Assembly (NCBI GenBank): GCA_030704615.1
Contig: CM060731.1
Location: forward strand, 29,016,001-29,080,000
Direction: 5' to 3'
Source of the DNA: Takakia lepidozioides
Lineage: Eukaryota; Streptophyta; Takakiopsida; Takakiales; Takakiaceae
DNA: 64,000 nucleotides
Shown: positions 37,783-49,766 of the stretch, piece by piece
Numbering within the stretch: the first letter of the stretch is position 1
Layout: every line of letters begins with the position of its first letter
Program-made: the position numbers and the translations under genes
The notes under the pieces: generated by a model
Seen by the model: only the letters and a program-made list of their open reading frames with translations
The model's database searches: none
What the model was told of the DNA's origin: nothing

Positions 37783-39004
37783 GTGTGGTTCAGTTGTGTG
37801 CACAGTAGGTGGATCATGTACGGTACCTGTGTTTTCCCAACTTGTGAGGGCCTAAATAAAAGGTCTGGTCCAACTAAATTTTGGCATTACCAACCAATTC
37901 ACTGTAAGGCAAAAACCATTAAACATTCATGCAGTTCGGGGATTCCGTATTTGTTTGGCAGGAGGCGGCATGGACAAGGCAGTAACAGAAGCACTGATAT
38001 GTGGTTCTTCACAAATGTGCCAGCTAAGCAGGTGCCTTTGCGCCTGGAAGACATGGATAATCTTCAAGATCCAAGGGGTTGGAGTAGTGATAGAATGATA
38101 GCTTTTTTGATTACCTGGAAGGGCTTATCTATTCCCCACCATGTTACGTGTAAATATGTAGCTTTACATTCCTTTACTTGGATGGGACTTCGAGAGCATT
38201 GTAAGAAGTATGGTAGTACAGGTGAGTCCATAAAAACACGGAAGGAGGGCACAGGTTTTCGGAATTTGATGGTTTCAGGCATTCATGCTCTTATTGTGCC
38301 CGTCTTTTATGAGTAAGTACTAGACTTCATCCCCATTTGTTGTTTCCAACTTTGCATATGAAGTCCCTATCCCGTCCATTATAGTGTGTATGTCTCAACA
38401 TACATGTTTTTTACATGCTCACATATTGCAAGTTGTTTTGTAGTTCCCACTGGAGCGTGCTTATTCTAGAGGCTCACAGATTCCTGCACCTCAACTCTAT
38501 CTAGAACTCACATAAGATTGTAACCTCCACCAAGATGTGGCCAAATTGTGGGCAGTGCTACGCGACATGTTCCGTGCATCACCTGAATAGAAGTGGGCAT
38601 GTTCCTCACCCCGGTGGTTGCGGCCTCTTGATACCCCAACAGCCTTCAAATTGGGAATGCGGTTACTTTTGCACCCATTACATTGACATGTACCTCCATG
38701 AAACGCTTGTTGATCCCCGTCCAAATGGGGCGGGTCTGTCAAGACCTCTGGATTTCTACTGCTACAATTTGGCTGTCTCATATGTGTTGTGCCCTCTTTT
38801 CCTAGTAATCGTCTTTGCGTTTGTTTGCAATGCGTAGTTCGACAAGACATGGTTTCATTTGGAAGATGCTCTTCACAAGAGGCTGAAATGCAACGTATGG
38901 AGGAAATGGAGTTGAAAGGGCACACTCCACATGGGCTGCCCAATGTCAACAAGACTGTCGTGCCTGACGAGGACGACTACCCACTATTCCTTCTTCCTGT
39001 GTAG
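37783..39004 (+). pseudogene. Ulp1-like (C48) cysteine peptidase gene of a transposon, degenerate
   Basis: SUMO-protease-fold gene of the kind carried by some plant Mutator-like elements. Exon 1 (within 37783-38314) contains WSSDRMIAFLITWKG and HALIVPVFY. The intron 38315-38441 (GTAAGT...TTTGTAG) joins in phase to SHWSVLILEAHRFLHL, with the catalytic His in HW. The C-terminal core QQPSNWECGYFCTHYIDMYL supplies the oxyanion Gln and nucleophile Cys. The residue expected to be Asp after the His block reads Asn (HLNSI), followed by a TAG. Between the His and Cys blocks the frame changes, and HQDVAKLWAVLRDMF is readable in another frame. An acidic tail frame ends ...DEDDYPLFLLPV at 39004. The fold is clear; activity is unlikely. 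Confidence 0.65.
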
Positions 39005-39632
39005 TTTTTTTATGTCAGTCCACTGTAGCATGCTCCTCACATTTTGTTCTGTAGTTGTATTTCAATGTGTCCTCATTGACATGAAGCCATTTGTTACAGT
39101 CCGAAAGGGTGCTTCACACATGTTCAATAAAAAGGTTGTTGGGTTGTCTCATACGTCCCTGTGTGTTGCCACACCGCATACACGACTGCAATACAAGATT
39201 TTGGTGTGGTTGTCTTCATGTTTGATCAAATCGGTCACATACTCTTATGTAATGATATTCTCATATGGATTTCACATTACACATTGGGACTACCTGCATT
39301 GCATTTGGAGTGCTCGTCCGACATGGATAACTCTCCATACATACAAGGGGCATCCCATGGACTACAGTTATGTGGATTTCAGAAAAGAATACCAGTGGAA
39401 TGAAGAGTACATCGGTGGGGGACATGAATATGAAGCATCACGAAATTGCTAAAACCCATATCAACAAAGTGTTTGCTTATGAATAGTAGCCCCAAAACCA
39501 TGTTTGGGGATGATACATGTATGTAGGTTCTTCTCGTCGCATCTGGGTAATAATGAATCCTTCTTGAGGTTTGGAGGCCTGCCCTACTGCTCCAAGCCAA
39601 TTTCATTGCAGACATAGATGATGACCTACAAC
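39005..39632. other. Transposon interior without a clear frame
   Basis: Between the Ulp1-like gene and the MULE fragment. Open frames on both strands (39161-39452) lack recognisable motifs; probably decayed element DNA. Confidence 0.35.
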
Positions 39633-40445
39633 TTAAGACACTATTCGGATTTTCAGCCACCCACATTTGACAGTGTGAGCGTCGTTAGGATGTCTATTGA
39701 AAGTCTCCTCGTCACATTTGTTGGCAATGTTTCTGATATCATGCGACAACAAGAACGTATCTCGGGTAACCTCCAACCCGCCTTCCATGATGTCTTTCAC
39801 TTTTTGTGTGTGGTTCGCCATTATTTTGTTAATAGAGAGGCCTAGGCGCAGCTGGTGTAGGATCCACGCTCTCATGTCGTTACTAAGATGAGGTGCGATA
39901 GCATGCCGCAACTTCTCATAGGAAGGCCCGTCAACAGGAACACCATGTCTATTGACGTGGTTTTTTCATTTTTGGGCCGTCTGTCTTTTCTGATCTGCAT
40001 AACAACCATAGAATGGTTTGTAGGATTGTAAGAGCAATGGTACCTAAGCAGAAACGAGCATAGCATTAGAGAAACGACAGAGGTTCAGGGACATGCATTG
40101 TTGACATGCACGAACCATTGCAGAAATACGTGAAAGGATTGTAGATAATCACCTTGTCATTTGCAAATAGTTGTTGATCCGTGGAGCATGCAGGGCACCT
40201 TCATGGGTGACAGATTGCCGTTATTTGGTGAACTTACAAAGGGCATTTGAGCGAGCCGACTCTCCTGCAATGAAGTCATCAACCCGATACCATGGAACCG
40301 CGACATCGGCTGTCCTACAGTCAGGTGCACCTCCATCCCATTGGGACCTCCATGTCAATACATGGTGTGTGAACGTGCCTGGGGAAGGGGTCTGCACGGC
40401 AATCCGCAATTTTGTGACCAAGCGAGGAGCAACAACATCTGGCAA
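39633..40445 (-). pseudogene. N-terminal region of a Mutator-like transposase, fragment
   Basis: On the minus strand, 40445-40221 reads VPWYRVDDFIAGESARSN near its end. The frame at 39911-39633 reads APHLSNDMRAWILHQL, VTRDTFLLSHDIRNIA and EETFNRHPNDAHTV. These match my memory of the pre-catalytic part of MULE-type transposases in seed-free plants (VPWYRV.DF..GE.AR...CKF; DI.NI...L..E....H.NDA.SV). The catalytic DDE half is missing, and the gap between the two frames holds stops. It lies inside the interval bracketed by direct repeats D, opposite to the Ulp1-like gene. Confidence 0.5.
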
Positions 40446-40779
40446 TGGGGCGTTGGCACGAGAGTGCAGTGGTTCGAAATGGAAGTAGAACGCACGTATT
40501 TGGAAGCATAATGCTATAGAAGACGGTGAGATACAAGATTCAAATTCTTGACCTCAATGTACAAATGTCAAGGCGGGAACAACCGCAACCTTCTTGCATT
40601 TTCAATTTTGAAATTTGAATTTCAAATACCTTCCATAAATGAGGCATGTGCAGTTCATGTGTGGGTTGGACATGGATGGGGTGGATGCATGGGTATGAGG
40701 ATGCATGCATGCATGTGGACTGCATGGGTTTTGGGGATCATGTAATTTGGCCATTCATGTATTGAACCGCGGGTCGGTG

Positions 40780-40872
40780 AAGCGACCGCGGAGGGTGGGT
40801 CCACCCTGGGCTGTCAGGGCATTCAACTCCCCGGGCACTTCCCGCGCAATTGTATTACTTGGCATAGGCCCC
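40780..40872 (+). repeat. GC-rich direct repeat D, right copy
   Basis: Second copy of the block at 37263-37385 (GCGACCGCGGAGGGTGGGTC, CTGTCAGGGCATTCAACTCC, TATTACTTGGC), lacking an internal GC-rich segment of about 40 bases. Confidence 0.8.
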
Positions 40873-41226
40873 CTTTGTCCAAACGGAATGAGGGTCAGAA
40901 CAGCAGGTGGTATGGGTTTTTCCATAGGTGGTGCAAAAAGGGAGTAGGTACTTAGGGGCTCTCAAGACTGCAAGAAACATGATATGCAGTCAACCGATGA
41001 ACTGCATGAATTTGAAAGCTTAGTCTGGTTACGCATTTTATCAACAAGTGGAGAATGTAAGCACAATGAGTTCATGGAAGAGTGACACCCACTGGAGGAT
41101 TGAAACATAACTGCAACACAACAATTACTTTTGAAAGGATAACCTGGGCGGCAAAATCATACCAAGACTCAATCGTAAGCTAGAAAGAGAGAATGTTAAA
41201 AAACAGAAAATTTTAGGAAGGAGGTA

Positions 41227-44200
41227 TCAGCGACGATATGGAGAGTAACGAGGCGAGCGAGAGCGCTCCCAGCGGTATCCACGGTAAGGAGAGTAGCGTG
41301 GAGAGCGTTCTCTGTCCCGCGTATCCCGACCATCACGACCACCCCGATATGGTTCATAGCAAGGAGAACGACGTGCTCCATAGCCATCTCTTCCATCGTC
41401 TCTCCCTCCATAGCCCCCACCATAACCTCGTGAGCGAGCTTGCATGGCAGCTGCAAAATACATCAAAACACCCAGATAGAGAATGTGTCAGTTCCTGGGA
41501 TGTTGGTGCAACACAGGTTAAGTTACTATTCCTCCGTGAACCTCCACAAAAGGTGACAACCCTTGAAATGCCAGCTATCAGTGGCTTGCAAGCTCCAAGA
41601 ACCTGACTACAGTAGAAAAAGCCAGTTGCAGTATTTCACCTTGGTATGCCCTTCTTCATGTGCTCGAAGAAAAAAGCAGCAAACCAACAAATCCCATCAT
41701 GCATAAGCATCACATAGCCCTTACATGTACCTCTTACACCAAGATATTCGCCGGGGGTGGGGGTTCTGGCTCGCTTCCGTTTAGCCTGCACCAAAAAAAT
41801 CTTAGTACACAATGGTAATCATAGCTTCTGAAGCCATGAATCATAGCAGGTAGTACAATCTGTTTCAACAAAAATGTAAAAGCATAGTACGGAAAACCTG
41901 AGGAATGACCTCAATACTCCAGACAACCTCAGTACAGGGCACGCTTCCATCTATGTTTCCACTATGACTAGTAGGGGCCTCAGATACTTTAAGGTTAGGC
42001 TATCACACCAAAATCACATGGTCATGTTAGTCAAACACAATCGCTGGGACGGCTAATTAATACCCAGTCACGTCTCAGCACAAATGCATAGAAAATCCAC
42101 TCCGATTGGCAGGAAGGGAAGGGCAAATCCAAGGTTAAGTGAATTTCAGTACCAAAATCGGACCCTTAACTTTTCTTCCTACCATAAGCACAGGTGTAAT
42201 TACCAAATTCTCCGAGTGGAAGTGAAAACACAAGAATGGGCCTTTACATGCAAGGTAGGTAATGCATTATTTCAGAAATATAAAATCAGAAGTTACACAA
42301 AGATGTCGTGTAATGTACTGTCAACACAGTTCCATGCCCAACGACTTCTGCATGGGAAAAGGGTGGAAGGAGAACCTTCAGGGCAAAGGCAAAATGAGGA
42401 AAGAAGACACACACACAACACAAGAGGCAAACCAGATGATAGTATGAGAATAGAAGGATTCACCAAAAGGCCTAGAGTGGATTGCTGCTATTCGAGTAAA
42501 ATGCTGCCCCAACCCACCTCAACGAACAAAGGACTCGCAGAGACTGATTGGGATGGCAGGCGCAGTTAGAATTGGGTTGAAAACAGATTGTGCAACTCTG
42601 TTGCAGCAGATGTGCTATGGTTGTGGTGCAATGGCTGGTGTTTGGTGGGGCCCACAGTGAGTTAGCAGCACCAGCATGGCAAACTTGAAAGCAGTGATGC
42701 AAAATCAGTGTATTTGAGGCAAACAATGGAATCTGTCTGCCTTGCCCTCTACAACCAACTGAAAGATGCCAGATTCAGCGGATGCAAAAGGAGAATGCTG
42801 AAGCAGGGAGCCCAGCACCGAGCCTTGATCACATCCACTTGAAGTTACATTCGATTCGAGTGCAAATTTGGTGGGTGATATTTTTGTTGTGAGTTTGTGG
42901 TGCAAAGCTCCATTCGGTCTTGAATGCCTCAGAGAGACAATATTAACAATCGCTGTACTTGCTCGGAGGTCATGTTCGCTAGGGCACACCAGGTCGCACA
43001 ATCTAAACCACTGCACAGTTGATTGACGCAGAAGCCGTATGTTCTCTGGACGACCAATGGTTCCAAGGAAGACACGCAATCCAATTAGCACTAACCCGTA
43101 TCAGCTCCACTAACCCCTACCAAAGACTAGATATGTCATGCATATAATTGTCACATAACTTCTAGTAACTTAGTTGTCCAGCTTAACTTCTATTTGCCCA
43201 TGTCGAGCCCTATTCTCTTGCGGCTATCTGCATCCCTAAAGGCCATCCACATGTAACGCGTGTGTTGAGTGGAAAAGTAGAGACAAAGGCAGGTGGAATT
43301 ATTTCAATTCAGCCTTGCAGATTTTAGATGAGGTTTCAAGGACAGAGCAAGGCAATCAAAGAACTCACCTTTTCCACAGTTATGATGAGGCCCTCAAGAG
43401 TGGAGCGGTTGAGATATTTGATGCAGTGATCAGCATCCCCACTGGTTTCCATGGTCACAAAAGCAAACCCTCTTGACTCTCGGGTGCGAGGATCCACCAC
43501 AAGGCGACACTCCGTCACCTGTTAACCATATGATCAGAGATGAACACAGTTAAGTATTAGGATCAGCTTTACTAGTTCATAAACAAACATGGGCTTTGAG
43601 ATAATGCATGACATGTGCTGCAAAACCCTGAGTACACGCAACGACAATACAGACTGTGAGCAGGGACAGTGCAATGTAGCATTACTTGTACTTAAAACAT
43701 ACTAAACCCAGTTCAAAGCATGAATCAATACCCTGCCTTGACCACATCCTCAAGACCAATCACACTTCAAATATAAAATTACCCAAAGACATTTGAAAAC
43801 TTCAGGATGTACCTTCCCTTCACCAGAGAAGTGTTCTTCCAACCCCTTCTCAGTCACATGGGTGGACAGACCTGTTACATATAAGTTGTTTCCCGGGTTG
43901 AGAGCATCCTCCCTTGATCCACTATCCCTGTTTCCAACACAACAAGACACACAGTTTCAGTCTGCTGCACCCCTGCTGCTATGCCCTACCCAGCAGAAAC
44001 TCCACAAACCACCGACCAAAGCCCCTCCATAGTGAATATGACAAAACGTTTCCAATTCCAAACGTGCATCTCATATTTTGTGATTTCTCCAGCAAAAGAT
44101 AGTCTCGATCAATCCATTTCCTTTATCTCAGCTTCATTCCTGGTCTATCACTACGTTCCCAACCACACCGAGGTCACCATGACGACGCCATCCATACCAC

Positions 44201-44936
44201 AAAGGGTTACATCAGCACAACAGAATTTACTAAAACACAAGGAAGCACTAGAGCGCGGAGATGTGAAAGGCACCAAACCTTCTAGGAGGGGTGCATGACC
44301 TTGAACGTCCTCGGGATGTGCGCCTTGGGGATGGTGAATTGGTGTATCTGCACAGACCCACATATATAAAATTATTCTAGAACTCGTTTCAACCATGCTT
44401 ACTTTACAATCCCCTGACATGAAATGACGACAATTTTCTTTAAAAAACTGCAAAGCATCTCTAGTTGTGTCACCACAGAGCTCACCTGCTGCGCCTGGGA
44501 GATTCACCCTGCTCCACAACACGACACCAAAAACATCGTGAGATTATGAGATCGTATGTGCAACCTAAAAATCTCTGCCACTCAGAAAACTATGTTGCAA
44601 GGCCTGACAATCAAATCAAAAATGTACTTCAGAACCAGTATGGAAATCTAAAAAACATCATTTTCATTTATCCAGATATAGTGACAAGATATAATGACAA
44701 CCCATTCTCGTAAAGCACACAAGGACCCTAGTGCGAAAGGGACTGGCGAGGATGATTAGTACGTCAGACTATTCGGATACAAGCAAGCCTATCTTTGTTT
44801 ACCAAGAGGGCAAGGGAAACAACAGCCTCGCACTAAAAACACCCAACTGCAGCTTGAATACAAACACCCGAAAGACAACATTTGTAAGCCCCATCCCTGA
44901 AAGCAAGCAAGCAGGGTGCCAAAATTGGCTCACCAT
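41227..44936 (-). CDS. SR45a: Serine/arginine-rich splicing factor, SR45a/TRA2-like
   Basis: Nuclear RNA-binding splicing regulator, 212 residues, fully assembled. Exons: 44936-44934 (the ATG alone), 44508-44486 (23 bases), 44347-44279, 43927-43813, 43518-43369, 41785-41731, 41450-41227; all join in phase. The N-terminal RS segment is GESPRRSRYTNSPSPRR onward. One RRM has RNP2 LYVTGL and RNP1 RGFAFVTM, ending ITVEKAKRKRARTPTPGEYL, the TRA2/SR45a-type linker. The C-terminal tail is Gly/Tyr/Arg-rich with repeated RSPRYSPYR. From memory the layout and PTPG linker match Arabidopsis SR45a (At1g07350), whose transcripts are known to be alternatively spliced under stress. The 1.58-kb intron 41786-43368 is the largest and contains no recognised gene. 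The family is certain; exon 1 is slightly less so. Confidence 0.92.
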
Positions 44937-46775
44937 GGTAGAGCTTCGTCAAAGATCCGGATGTTCGCACTGCAATCGCAAGAGCGCACCTCAACAGATC
45001 GGCACGGTCAATGCTGTATTCCCAGCTCCTCTCACCTATTACGCCGCTATCGGTCACCGGACCACCTCTGACCGGCTGTCGCCCGTCTCCCTCGCATGTG
45101 CGGACGGATGCTTACATTAGTAACCCGCTATTTTATAGGCCCTAGGGACTATAACCCTCAGCTTCCTAGGGCTGTTTGGATGAACCATCTTTAACTTTGG
45201 TAGATGAAGTCTTTTTACATTCATTCCTTCTTATAGCGCATGAGGTGGCACCCCGGCTCCAATTTATTGCATGCTATTTGGAGCACGTATGTGACCTCCA
45301 CATTTTCTTAGTTAGAGCCTGTTTCATGTAGACCCGACCCCTTCCAATGACATCATCATTGGAATGGGTTTGACGAAAGGCCCAACCAATCTCTGTCCAT
45401 GTAGCCACCTGTTCTCCCAAGACGATCCGGTTGTGTTGCCTCTTTCATGTGTGTGCTTCACACACAAGAGACATGATGATTGCCAAAACCAATCTGCTAT
45501 AGCAGGTGAAAGTCAAAGATCGGGACCCAATCTCCTAACTTCCAGCTTTTCACAAAGAATCGGGAGATCGGACCCGAGATAGGGTTTGGGTCAAGATTTT
45601 GCACATAGAAGTGCCCGGCGGACGTTTAAAACCCGGTCATGACATCACCCTTTTGGTCGGGTTTGACCACATGGAAGGACGCCCTTAACCCCTAAGCGCC
45701 GGGAGTGTTTTTGGTGCGCCACCTCAAAAATGGGACCCACTGCCACCTCCCAGGCCATATCTGCCAGCAGGAGTTCATCCACGGAAATGAACCTTAGGAA
45801 GTGGCAGTTACCTACTACATGCAAGTGGTGAGAAAATTAGGGAAGGAATGACCGTCACGTTTGGGAGATTATAACAATTTATCATGGGGTTTTTTCCAAC
45901 TCCAAGGAAATTTCGAAAGAAAAATGAGATTTGACCAAGCCAATTTGCCCTGATGTTGTTTTTTCCTGAGGCCCGGTCCACCTCAGTCAAAATTCTTGCA
46001 GGATTACAGGTGTCCTCAAAACCTTCTAGCAGTTTCCTAGCGAGCAATCATTATGTGCGGTCATAGGCCTCGCTACCCTATTTGAGAGAGCACTTGCACG
46101 GAAAGAAAACCGGTGAGTGGTGCCTTACAGGGGCACACCCAGCCACGAGTAGCCGGGCCGACTACCTTACCTGCCAAGGGATGTCTGCTGGCCGGTACAT
46201 CGTTGCAATTTCCGGGGACTAAATGGCCCACCCAAAAGGGACCCATGTTTCCTCGACTTCCTTCTCCTCCACCCACCAATTTTCTGACCCATGTCCATTT
46301 AACTTAACCCCTAAAGGCCGGCGCGACCTGAATCGGGTCGCAGCCATTTTCATCCACGGAATAACTTCAATGGATGAAAGCGGATGAAAAAACTTTCTGA
46401 ATGAAAGTGAGCGGGACACTTATGGCCACATGCTCCACTTTACTGCGCCCCCAAAAACCCTAAACTCCGCCCGCTAGGATTTTTCAAAGTGGAAATCTAG
46501 CGTTGACTTGCCTACGTGGCAAGCCAAATGAGGAATCTTGAAAACAACATCTAGGGTTCAGATTTTATCCAATGCCAAAATTTTGGGCCATTCCTCTTTT
46601 CTTTTGGGCAATGCAGGATTGCACCAGAGGGAAATCAATTCTGTAAAAATTGCCAGGATCTATGTGGGTTAGTATTTTCCAGTGTTGTTTGGACCCCCCT
46701 AATTGCACATACAAAGGTGCCATGTCATTGTTTTGGAATTTGGCCCTCCAATTCCTCTTTTTTTCTCTGTGGCAG
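44937..46775. other. 5' leader of SR45a-like gene, then gene-poor spacer
   Basis: 44937-45120 should hold the 5' leader and promoter of the minus-strand SR45a-like gene. Beyond that, 45121-46775 contains only short overlapping frames on both strands without domain features, and no repeat related to other parts of the window. It marks the change from host-gene DNA to transposon-rich DNA. Confidence 0.4.
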
Positions 46776-46965
46776 GGTGAGAGAGAGGGCCTTCGTGGAA
46801 ACTCACCTGGCACATATGCTCTACAGAGTGCAAGAAGTGGGCACAGCACCGCTGACTGACTTCCAAAAATCCCTCGATCCCGAGCTGTACATGAAGTCCC
46901 TTGCGAAAGAGGATCGCACCTGGTACCGACCAACACTGGACGCCATGGTGGAGATCCTCTATTCG
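46776..46965 (+). other. Exon-like open block of unknown family
   Basis: A T-rich tract and CTGTGGCAG acceptor precede a frame running VRERAFVETHLAHMLYRVQ ... DPELYMKSLAKEDRTWYRP ... LDAMVEILYS, then a GTGAGG donor at 46966. Composition, both splice signals and exon length (190 bases) look like a real internal exon. I do not recognise the family and saw no partner exons on the plus strand nearby. It lies just beyond the 3' end of a MULE transposase fragment, so it may be captured host sequence or an uncommon part of the element. Confidence 0.4.
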
Positions 46966-47000
46966 GTGAGGTTCATCTCAAATTCCCGATTTAATGCTAT

Positions 47001-48341
47001 TTGTTGCAGGGTGCAAAATCCTTCAGTGTGGCCTCCACAAACTTTGCGCACACAAATCTCCTTGTGAAGCAAGGGGCAGGCACACCGCCCTGCGGGCTCC
47101 TCCGAATCATCTCATTGCATCTCTGGATGGTGTCGACACGAACAACACAACATTTGCCACGAAATGACGGACGGGTCCGTGCAATTCTCCACTGCGAGGC
47201 CGACACATCTCGCTCCACGATTGGGATGCTGTATTGGGTAACGATAATAGGAGCATCATGATCATCCTCGGGATGTTGTCCCGAGTCTGGCAGCGATTCC
47301 ATGGATGCTACAGGAGAGGGGATACGAGTCCTGCTGGAAGGAGGCGTGGGACGCAACATCGTTGCGCCCCGAGGTTGAGTGCGGATGTTCATATATGATC
47401 TCCATGAATGGCCATTGCCTCCGGGCATGTCCTGAATTCTTCTCTTCACCGGCCGGCTGCGGACATCGCCTTCCAAGCAGTTCCCTGGACTGTGTAACGG
47501 CGTTGACCTTATTATTTCCCGCAGTACAGCAATCCATTTTTTGGGATCATTCGAACGAGGCGCCACCCTCATCAGCATCTCCTGTCTGTCTGGTCCGATA
47601 CCCCATTGTTTTTCTCCCATAAACTGGTAGTAACTAGATTGTTGCATGATGGCCCTCACAATATCTTCTGTTGTTGCTGTCAACATGTCAACGAGATGTG
47701 TTGCAGAGGAAGCACGCCAGGAAGAGTGTACCGATTCGGCCATGTTTGTCGTCGGTATATCCGTGTCATCCTCCAAGCTCATGTCCTGTTGAAGGAAATT
47801 AGAAATGTCACTCACTGTGGAGAATGTCCAAGCACAAAACAGAACAATTGTCAAGTACAGAAATGTGTTACCTGTCTCATGTAGTCTCCAAACTGGCGGA
47901 ATCTATAGTGCCACCACGCAAGCCACGTTTGCGGTTATGGCTGATCTTTCACATCCACTGCCCCTGAAGACACCCACCAGGCACGTATGGTTGCAAACTC
48001 GGTCTCGCCTCGTCGATGGAATTCGCATTTTTTCACGCAAGGCACATACTGATATGATCTTGCCGATGGCATGACACCACGAATCTTTTCGTGTTTTCTG
48101 TCAAACTCTGCATGAAGTGAAACCCGCAAGATCTCTCCTTACCTTCCATTGGAGTCTTTGGGTCGTCCCCATATACCCTTCTCACTGTAGCCCAGTTCGT
48201 CTGGGCATTGTCAGCCATGAAGCCCGTAAAAACGGGAGGGGGAAACTTTGCTCTCGCCATTTGCTCATTAATTATGCGCCACATATGCAACTCCGAATCT
48301 GTGTCTTCTCCTTTCATTTCGCAGATAGCAATGGTCGTCAA
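47001..48341 (-). mobile_element. Mutator-like element transposase, catalytic and C-terminal half
   Basis: Minus strand from 48341: an ICEMKGEDTDSELHMWRII-type block, then TGFMADNAQTNWATVRRVYG with the catalytic-type Asp, ERSCGFHFMQSL, and in another frame ETEFATIRAWWVSSGA. HYRFRQFGDYMRQ ends at a GTAACA donor near 47875, and the downstream exon resumes in phase with DMSLEDDTDIPTTNMAESVH. The remaining 0.8 kb is one open frame ending at 46997-47001, with a Pro/Ser-rich tail. Breaks: one frame change near 48060 and a TAA in DQP*PQTW. Domain order fits MULE transposases. The N-terminal half is not upstream; a different N-terminal fragment lies 7 kb away in an incompatible order. Confidence 0.7.
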
Positions 48342-48429
48342 CTTTCTGCAATGTGGGTGTCGTGCGCATACATATCGCTACACAACTACATTACTGTCCA
48401 AAACCACACAACATATGTGCACGCCACAC

Positions 48430-48542
48430 ACTAGTATACCACTAGTCCACCACTAGTCCAGCCACTAGTCCAACCACTAGGCTACAACTAGTCAGTCATT
48501 AGGCTGCCACTATGCTACCCACTATGACAGTCACTAGTCCAC
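48430..48542. repeat. Short-period repeat built on ACTAGTCCAC
   Basis: At least eight loosely repeated units of about 10-14 bases (CACTAGTCCA, CCACTAGGCTAC, CACTATGCTAC). They lie immediately beyond the MULE fragment's 5' end, possibly within its intron or terminal region. Confidence 0.7.
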
Positions 48543-49004
48543 ACAATGATAAAGAAGAAAAATACAAGCACAAGCTCATGCGAACTCACAAAACTGAAGC
48601 ATAAACTCATGCATATATATCCTCATCACTCAAATACAAGTCAAGCCAAGTGCACCCCACGCCATGGGGAATCCACACTACGGCGCCATAGCTAGGCGCG
48701 GTGGGAAGACAATGATGTCGTCTGCTTTCGGAACAACGAGTCCCGTCTGGCGTCGATACATGTGATTCGGGCACGACATGGCCTCGCGACACAGCAAGAA
48801 CACAGAGCAGGGGGGAGATAGGCACAGAAGAGAAGAGTGAAGAGCAAAATGAGAGCGAGGCCGGCGGAAGAGGGATATATCATTGCTGCACTGCCAATGT
48901 CGTATGCGGCAGAACTTGAATTTCCTCCCACATGTGTGCTTTTATTAGACAAATCCGCACCAGTTTCAGGACAGTTTGCATCTGGCACTTGTCGGCCCTA
49001 TTCT

Positions 49005-49345
49005 CAATTTTGGCGCCGTTATTGGCAAAACTCCGTCACCGGAAGCCGGGTATTTGCTCTCCGGAGCCTGATTTCGGCGTCGTTATTGGTTGCACTCTGG
49101 AGGCTTCAGCCGGTATTTGGTTTCCGGACCCCAATTTCGGCCCCGTTATTGGCTGCACTCCGGAGGCTTCAGCCGAGTATTTGGATTCCGGACCCCAATT
49201 TCGGCGGCGTTATTGGCTGCACTCCAAAGGCTTCAGCCGGGTATTTGGTTGGCGGAGCCCAATTTCGGCACCGTTATTGGCTTCACTCCCGAGCCTTCAG
49301 CCTGCTATTTCTTTTCCTGTGCCCAATTACGGCGCCGTTATACCC
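49005..49345 (+). repeat. 64-bp minisatellite, about five units, open in all three plus frames
   Basis: CGTTATTGG recurs at 49017, 49081, 49144, 49208, 49272 and (as CGTTATACC) 49336, a period of 63-64. Each unit has CGTTATTGGCTGCACTCC, GAGGCTTCAGCC, GTATTTGG and CCCAATTTCGG. An outlying partial unit (AATTTCGGTGCCGTTATTGG) lies near 49457-49476. No stops occur in any plus frame, giving overlapping open frames from 48837 to 49537. Since 64 is one more than a multiple of three, each frame cycles through the same three peptides. No host-gene structure surrounds it. Confidence 0.85.
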
Positions 49346-49766
49346 AACCATCTTGCACATCTACAACAGTACTATCCACGGTTACAGGTCCCCATTGCGT
49401 TTTCGGAGTCTGCAAACCCGGATCCTAATTCCGCTTGCGTCCCTTCCTCTGGGGGAATTTCGGTGCCGTTATTGGCCAGGATTCTGTTTTTCTATGACCT
49501 GGCCTGGCGGTCCATGAGCTTGGGCTCCAAGTCATGAGCGGATACTGGTAGTTATGAGTGGAGTGCTTCCGGCATGAGCACGGAAATCTTCGAAAACCTT
49601 CTCTTCTTATACTACTTTCGATTATTTTATCATTTTGGGCCCGAAAAAAACCTGCCGAAATTCGTAGTGTGTTACTGGCGGCTCATGGGTGAGCCATGCC
49701 CGCTCATGAGCTCATGGAATAGCAACCCCCCGTGTCATTACAGTGTCTCCCACCATGTAGCACGCG

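Noticed and set aside
39633-48341. One MULE transposase gene spanning both fragments
   Set aside because: The N-terminal fragment lies downstream of the catalytic half on the same strand, with the SR45a-like gene between them.
48837-49537. Overlapping plus-strand frames of 112-226 codons as protein genes
   Set aside because: Produced by a 64-bp tandem repeat without stops; no start context, exon structure or domain.
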